DNA from: M3 sp964637445
GTDB lineage: Bacteria > Bacteroidota > Bacteroidia > Bacteroidales > Muribaculaceae
Assembly: GCA_964637445.1 (NCBI GenBank)
Contig: CAZWWS010000002.1
Span: 1-64,000 of the forward strand
DNA: 64,000 nt
Direction: 5' to 3'
Under the pieces are notes generated by a model that did no database searches, was not told the origin of the DNA, and worked only from the letters and a program-made list of their open reading frames with translations. Made by a program: the position numbers and the translations under genes. Position 1 is the first letter of the stretch. Each line of letters starts with the position of its first letter. Positions 60,015-64,000 of the stretch are shown here, in pieces.

Positions 60015-61244
60015 CTACTTAAAGAAAATATATGCAGCCACGATGCCGGCAATAGAACCAACCACGTCGGCAAGGAGCGCGTAAGACACCGCATAGCGAG
60101 TCTTTGTGACTCCAACACTACCAAAATAAACAGCTAAAATATAGAATGTGGTATCGGTGCTACCTTGGATAGCGGCAGAAACGCGCGACACAAAAGCATC
60201 AGCGCCATATGTACTCATCAAATCGACCATCATTCCACGGCTTCCGGATCCGCTGAGAGGCTTCATAAGAGCCGTGGGAAGCGCCCCTACCCATTCGGCA
60301 TCAAAGCCCATCCAAGCCACAGCAGAAGCGAGCGCATCGGTTATGACATCCATCGCGCCCGAAGCACGAAACATACCGATAGCAACGAGTATCGCAACAA
60401 GATATGGCACAATGGTTATGGCAGTCTTGAAACCATCTTTTGCTCCCTCGATAAAGGCATCATACATATTGACTTTCCTACGAAATCCAGCACAAATAAA
60501 ACCCACTATCACACCGAATAACAGAATGTTGGCAGCAAAGCTCGAATAAGTCTGCACTTGCTCTTGAGGCAAAGTGGAGAAATACCATACTATACCGCCG
60601 ACTATCAGTGCCAAAGAGCCGAGCCATGTGATGATGACGCGATCGAGGCGAATGCGCTGTTTGAGACATAACGCAATGATACCCACCAATGTAGAGATAA
60701 ACGTAGCCAACAGAATGGGCATAAACACGTCGGTAGGATTTTGCGCTCCGGCTTGCGCGCGATACATCATGATACCGATAGGTATAAAGCATAGTCCCGA
60801 AGCATTAAGCACCAAGAACATCAGCATCGCATCGGTGGCGGTGTCTTTCTTAGGATTGAGCGACTGCAATTCCTGCATAGCCTTGAGTCCCAATGGTGTA
60901 GCCGCATTATCAAGACCGAGCATATTGGCCGACACATTCATAAATATAGAGCCCATTGCCGGATGCCCCTTAGGAATACCGGGGAAGAGTCGCACGAACA
61001 AGGGCGAAATCATTCGTCCAAAGAGTTGAATGACACCACCTCGCTCGCCGATCTTCATCAGCCCCATCCAAAGCGACAATATACCGGTCAAGCCCAACGC
61101 AATCTCAAAGGCAGTACCTGCCGATGAAAACGAAGCGCTCATGATTGTGGTCCAAATGTCCAAGTCGCCATAAAAAATTGTCTTGCCCAATGCAACGACA
61201 AAGGCAATGATGAAAAATGCAATCCAAATGTAGTTGAGTACCAT
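60015..61244 (-). CDS. Fused SpmA/SpmB-type nucleoside-recognition membrane protein
   Basis: A 409-residue polytopic protein in which the two Firmicutes spore-maturation proteins SpmA and SpmB are joined: the first half (about 1-195) has GLTGILSLWMGLMKIGERGG and FMNVSANMLGLDNAATPLGL (SpmA), the second a 'nucleoside recognition' GATE-type part with VPYLVAILVAIGMFRASG and KPLSGSGSRGMMVDLM (SpmB). The fusion is common in Bacteroidetes, which do not sporulate; a transport role is likely but unproven. Confidence 0.88.
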   Translation of the reverse strand: MVLNYIWIAFFIIAFVVALGKTIFYGDLDIWTTIMSASFSSAGTAFEIALGLTGILSLWMGLMKIGERGGVIQLFGRMISPLFVRLFPGIPKGHPAMGSIFMNVSANMLGLDNAATPLGLKAMQELQSLNPKKDTATDAMLMFLVLNASGLCFIPIGIMMYRAQAGAQNPTDVFMPILLATFISTLVGIIALCLKQRIRLDRVIITWLGSLALIVGGIVWYFSTLPQEQVQTYSSFAANILLFGVIVGFICAGFRRKVNMYDAFIEGAKDGFKTAITIVPYLVAILVAIGMFRASGAMDVITDALASAVAWMGFDAEWVGALPTALMKPLSGSGSRGMMVDLMSTYGADAFVSRVSAAIQGSTDTTFYILAVYFGSVGVTKTRYAVSYALLADVVGSIAGIVAAYIFFK

Positions 61245-61261
61245 TCTTGTCTAAATTTTCA

Positions 61262-61269
61262 CAAACTTA
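61262..61269 (-). promoter_or_regulatory. Probable promoter, -7 element, SpmA/SpmB gene
   Basis: On the minus strand this is TAAGTTTG (TAnnTTTG), 17 bases before the ATG. No TTTG lies at the normal distance. The 277-base divergent spacer also holds an inverted repeat CAAAATT/AATTTTG (61328-61350). Confidence 0.45.
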
Positions 61270-61494
61270 ATAATTTTTCGTGAGAAACCGGCTTACAAAG
61301 TATCAAGAAGTAGAAGTAGCAGTTCCCCAAAATTTTTCGAGAGAATTTTGCATAGTGCCATTTTTAGCACCATCACACTATACATCAGGCATTTACCTCG
61401 CATATTAAGTCTCTGAGATTTGAATATTTGAATTTTTCCGAACGAGGGGGCAGGTTAAACAAAATCTCCGACGACATATTTCGAGATAAATTAG

Positions 61495-61502
61495 TAATTT
61501 TG
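61495..61502 (+). promoter_or_regulatory. Probable promoter, -7 element, alkD-metY
   Basis: TAATTTTG (TAnnTTTG), 19 bases before ATG 61522. The upstream element is not clear. Confidence 0.55.
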
Positions 61503-61521
61503 TAACAGCAAAAATTACAAC

Positions 61522-62226
61522 ATGACCGAGATATGGAAACGCGAGCTTACCGCCGCGGCAAATCCGAAAAAAATAAAAACCTTTCTGAGTTTTTTCAAAA
61601 CCGGCAAAGGAGAGTATGGCGAAGGCGACAAGTTCATCGGACTTTCCGTCCCGGAGAATCGTGCGATCTCAAAACACTATCATCATTTGGATTTTGACGC
61701 AATCTCTAAAATGCTACATGAGGAGATACATGAATATCGACTCGCCGCCTACATCGCTCTTGCAGAAAAATTCAAAAAAGAGAAAAACGAGGAGCGTCGA
61801 CAGGTAATCGTCGATTTTTATCTCGACACAGCCGAACGGGCCAACAATTGGGATTTGGTAGATCTATCAGCTCCACTGATACTCGGCGAGCATCTTCTTA
61901 CTCACCCGTCCCCTACTCTACTCGATCGTCTTAGCGCAGATTCATGTCTATGGCGACAACGAATAGCCATCGTTGCGACATTGACCCTAATCAAGCATCA
62001 TCGTCTCGATGACACCTTTCGACTTGCCGAACGATATCTGATCCACCAGCACCCATTGATACACAAAGCCACCGGCTGGATGCTTCGCGAAGCCGGCAAG
62101 CGCGACGAGGCACGACTACGCACCTTCCTCGACCAATATGCGACAAAGATGCCGCGCACAGCGCTACGCTACGCAATAGAAAAGTTCGACCAAGATACGC
62201 GCCAATATTATATGAAGAAAAAATAA
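61522..62226 (+). CDS. AlkD-like DNA alkylation repair protein
   Basis: A 234-residue HEAT-like-repeat DNA glycosylase of the AlkC/AlkD type, which removes alkylated bases such as 7-methylguanine. Visible family features are the N-terminal helices, then AERANNWDLVDLSAP (with the NNWDLVD element that lines the DNA cleft), and LWRQRIAIVATLTLI. It is followed by metY after 21 bases, so the two are probably co-transcribed. Confidence 0.9.
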   Translation: MTEIWKRELTAAANPKKIKTFLSFFKTGKGEYGEGDKFIGLSVPENRAISKHYHHLDFDAISKMLHEEIHEYRLAAYIALAEKFKKEKNEERRQVIVDFYLDTAERANNWDLVDLSAPLILGEHLLTHPSPTLLDRLSADSCLWRQRIAIVATLTLIKHHRLDDTFRLAERYLIHQHPLIHKATGWMLREAGKRDEARLRTFLDQYATKMPRTALRYAIEKFDQDTRQYYMKKK

Positions 62227-62247
62227 ACATAAATATAACTCATCACA

Positions 62248-63528
62248 ATGGACAAAAAATTAAGTAATGAGACCATCTGCGTTCAAGCCGGATGGACTCC
62301 CAAGAAAGGAGAACCGCGTGTGCTCCCTATCTACCAAAGCACCACATTCAAATACGACACCAGCGAGCAGATGGCTCGACTTTTCGACCTGGAGGACTCA
62401 GGCTACTTCTACACTCGCCTGCAAAACCCGACCAACGATGCCGTAGCAGCCAAAATAGCCGCCCTGGAAGGCGGAGTGGCGGCAATGCTTACGTCGAGCG
62501 GACAAGCAGCCAATTTCTATGCTATATTCAATATATGCCAAGCCGGCGACCACTTCGTGTGCTCATCAGCTATCTATGGCGGCACGTTCAATCTCTTCGG
62601 AGTGACAATGAAGAAGCTCGGCATCGATGTCACATTCATCAGCCCCGACGCTTCGGAAGAGGAAATTTCGGCAGCTTTCCGTCCCAACACCAAAGCCTTG
62701 TTTGGAGAAACCATCTCCAACCCTTCGCTCGAAGTGCTGGATATCGAAAAATTTGCTCGCATAGCTCATGCACATGGTGTACCCTTAATCGTCGACAATA
62801 CATTCCCGACACCTATCAACTGTCGTCCGTTTGAATGGGGAGCTGACATAGTGGTACACTCTACAACCAAATATATGGACGGACATGCAGTAAGTGTGGG
62901 TGGCGCGATTGTGGATAGCGGCAACTTCGACTGGGACGCTCACGCAGAGAAATTCCCCGGACTTTGCACCCCCGACGAGTCATATCACGGATTGACCTAT
63001 ACAAAGGCATTCGGAAAAGGGGCTTATATCACCAAAGCAACCGCACAGTTGATGCGCGACCTCGGCAGCATACAGTCACCCCAAAACGCATTCCTTTTGA
63101 ATTTGGGACTTGAGACGCTCCATCTGCGTATGCCTCGCCACTGCGAAAACGCACAGAAAATCGCCGAATATCTTGCCTCAAACGACAAGGTGGCATGGGT
63201 GAACTACTGCGGATTGCCCGACAATAAATATCACGAATTGGCCAAGAAATATATGCCCAACGGCTCATGCGGAGTGATTTCATTCGGGTTGAAAGGCGGT
63301 CGCGAAGAGTCGGTTCGCTTTATGGACTGCTTGAAATTTATCGCAATCGTCACTCACGTAGCCGATGCCCGTACATGTGTACTCCATCCCGCCAGCCATA
63401 CCCACCGCCAGATGAGCGATGAGCAACTTATCGAGGCCGGCGTTCGTCCCGACCTTATCCGCCTATCGGTAGGTATCGAAAACTCCGACGACATCATCGC
63501 CGACATCGAGCAAGCATTGAAAAATTAA
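62248..63528 (+). CDS. metY: O-acetylhomoserine aminocarboxypropyltransferase (sulfhydrylase)
   Basis: PLP enzyme that makes homocysteine from O-acetylhomoserine and sulfide, giving direct sulfhydrylation to methionine. The 426-residue protein has VLPIYQSTTFKYDT, YFYTRLQNPTNDA, the cofactor region FGETISNPSLEVLDIE and VVDNTFPTP-type LIVDNTFPTPINCRPF, and the Schiff-base Lys in HSTTKYMDGHA. It is complete. No riboswitch is visible before it or alkD. It could alternatively act as a cysteine synthase, as dual-function relatives do. Confidence 0.94.
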   Translation: MDKKLSNETICVQAGWTPKKGEPRVLPIYQSTTFKYDTSEQMARLFDLEDSGYFYTRLQNPTNDAVAAKIAALEGGVAAMLTSSGQAANFYAIFNICQAGDHFVCSSAIYGGTFNLFGVTMKKLGIDVTFISPDASEEEISAAFRPNTKALFGETISNPSLEVLDIEKFARIAHAHGVPLIVDNTFPTPINCRPFEWGADIVVHSTTKYMDGHAVSVGGAIVDSGNFDWDAHAEKFPGLCTPDESYHGLTYTKAFGKGAYITKATAQLMRDLGSIQSPQNAFLLNLGLETLHLRMPRHCENAQKIAEYLASNDKVAWVNYCGLPDNKYHELAKKYMPNGSCGVISFGLKGGREESVRFMDCLKFIAIVTHVADARTCVLHPASHTHRQMSDEQLIEAGVRPDLIRLSVGIENSDDIIADIEQALKN

Positions 63529-63574
63529 TTTATCATCGCTTGCTTAGCTCCAACGAAAAAGATATGTAATCGGT

Positions 63575-63606
63575 ATTGTATCAGTTCAGTATTTTTATTA
63601 TATTTG
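63575..63606 (+). promoter_or_regulatory. Promoter of the DUF4143-type ATPase gene
   Basis: ATTG (63575-63578), 20-base spacer, TATATTTG (63599-63606). The transcript would begin just before or within the palindrome that follows. Confidence 0.72.
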
Positions 63607-63609
63607 CGC

Positions 63610-63637
63610 TGCGTAAAAATACGCACTCCACTGCGTA
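63610..63637. promoter_or_regulatory. Palindromic operator-like site upstream of the ATPase gene
   Basis: TGCGTA-AAAA-TACGCA (63610-63625) is a perfect 6-bp dyad, followed by a third half-site TGCGTA at 63632-63637. It lies between the promoter and the ATG, a position suited to repression, possibly by the gene product. It could also be a small mRNA hairpin. Confidence 0.5.
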
Positions 63638-63649
63638 AAATGTAACACA

Positions 63650-64000
63650 ATGTATAAACGTGCTGAATATCAAATCATTAAATCACGACTTGAAGAGAAC
63701 AGAAAGTTTCTTCAAGTCGTGATGGGAGCTCGTCAAATAGGCAAGTCAACTGTCGTAAAACAAGTTCTCAACGACTTGACAATACCATTTCAATTTTACT
63801 CAGCAGACAATGTGCCTGCAACCAATACTGCATGGATTTCAAATTGTTGGGCAGCAACTCGTAGCTTAAAGGAAAGCAATGGATGGGATAGTATAGTCCT
63901 CGTAATTGATGAAATCCAGAAAATCTCGAATTGGAGTGAAGCCGTAAAAAAGGAGTGGGACGATGACACATTTCACGACCGAAACATCAAGGTTTTACTC
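63650..64000 (+). CDS. DUF4143-type AAA ATPase, 5' part (runs off the window)
   Basis: An open frame of 117 codons from ATG 63650 to the edge. It begins with a short lead-in helix, then Walker A VVMGARQIGKSTVVKQ and Walker B VLVIDEIQKISNWSE, with WDDD following. This is the N-terminal AAA part of the AAA_14/DUF4143 ATP-binding proteins, which are common in Bacteroidales as multi-copy, often mobile-looking genes of unknown function. The base composition is more AT-rich than metY. The C-terminal DUF4143 domain would lie outside the window. Confidence 0.85.
   Translation, partial: MYKRAEYQIIKSRLEENRKFLQVVMGARQIGKSTVVKQVLNDLTIPFQFYSADNVPATNTAWISNCWAATRSLKESNGWDSIVLVIDEIQKISNWSEAVKKEWDDDTFHDRNIKVLL

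Noticed and set aside
61328..61350. Inverted repeat CAAAATT/AATTTTG as a terminator
   Set aside because: It lies in a divergent spacer upstream of both flanking genes, so there is no transcript to end there.
1..64000. CRISPR array, phage region, insertion sequence or rRNA operon
   Set aside because: No repeat-spacer pattern, transposase, integrase, phage structural gene or rRNA sequence was found; the only mobile-like unit is the repeat-bounded cassette at 26155-27160.

Overview
The window looks like a chromosomal segment of a Bacteroidales bacterium, most likely a member of the Muribaculaceae; the genus cannot be fixed from sequence alone. The support is the promoter grammar (many genes preceded by TAnnTTTG, often with a TTTG-like element 19-20 bases upstream), the near absence of Shine-Dalgarno sites, families typical of the phylum (DUF4834, DUF3098, DUF4294, DUF4369, DUF2723, fused SpmA/SpmB, paired GYF/CD225 and DUF2752), and a secreted protein ending in a Bacteroidales-style C-terminal tail. 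A run of 100 N at 18085-18184 is an assembly gap, so the order across it is not proven.

Left part (1-18000, mostly plus strand): metK behind a probable SAM-II riboswitch, a PpiD-like periplasmic foldase, an RsmI-like methylase with a WalJ/YycJ-like metallo-hydrolase, a palindrome-rich 520-base spacer, a secreted protein (minus), an ECF-like membrane protein, mnmD (minus), a GH13 lipoprotein, the phosphatidylethanolamine genes psd-pssA with DUF4834 and DUF2461, and the ftsX-DUF3098-uppP-truB-queA run.

Middle (18300-38972): an undecaprenyl-phosphate sugar transferase, nadB-DUF4294 (minus), a four-gene operon of SGNH hydrolase, SxtJ-like protein, 49-residue DUF5989 protein and NodU-type carbamoyltransferase, then an AT-rich three-gene DUF3791/DUF3990 cassette lying between two perfect 37-base direct repeats immediately upstream of tRNA-Ala(GGC). 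After that come carB, cysE, an RlmL-like methyltransferase, purD, a membrane protein, a single-frame fusion of 4-phosphoerythronate dehydrogenase (PdxB) with a Gfo/Idh/MocA oxidoreductase, and an unknown two-helix membrane protein.

Right part (38991-61244, mostly minus strand): comM, a thioredoxin-like lipoprotein without CxxC, outer-membrane phospholipase A (plus), DUF2723-polysaccharide deacetylase-queG, pdxJ with a TolQ/ExbD/TonB energy-transduction set and two small membrane proteins, divergent CBS protein-nadK-metallopeptidase (plus), and the conserved ybeY-mnmG-apt-uvrC-dtd-MazG-deoC block. A perfect 16-base parS-type palindrome lies between mnmG and apt. The window ends with alkD-metY (plus) and the 5' part of a DUF4143-type ATPase with a palindromic operator-like site.

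Functional themes: methionine/SAM and sulfur (metK, metY, cysE), vitamin B6 (pdxJ, PdxB fusion), NAD (nadB, nadK), tRNA modification (mnmD, mnmG, truB, queA, queG), phospholipid and envelope chemistry (psd, pssA, uppP, pldA, sugar transferase) and nucleotide metabolism (carB, purD, apt, deoC). The parts most worth following are the repeat-bounded cassette at the tRNA promoter, the carbamoyltransferase operon, the PdxB fusion and the parS site.
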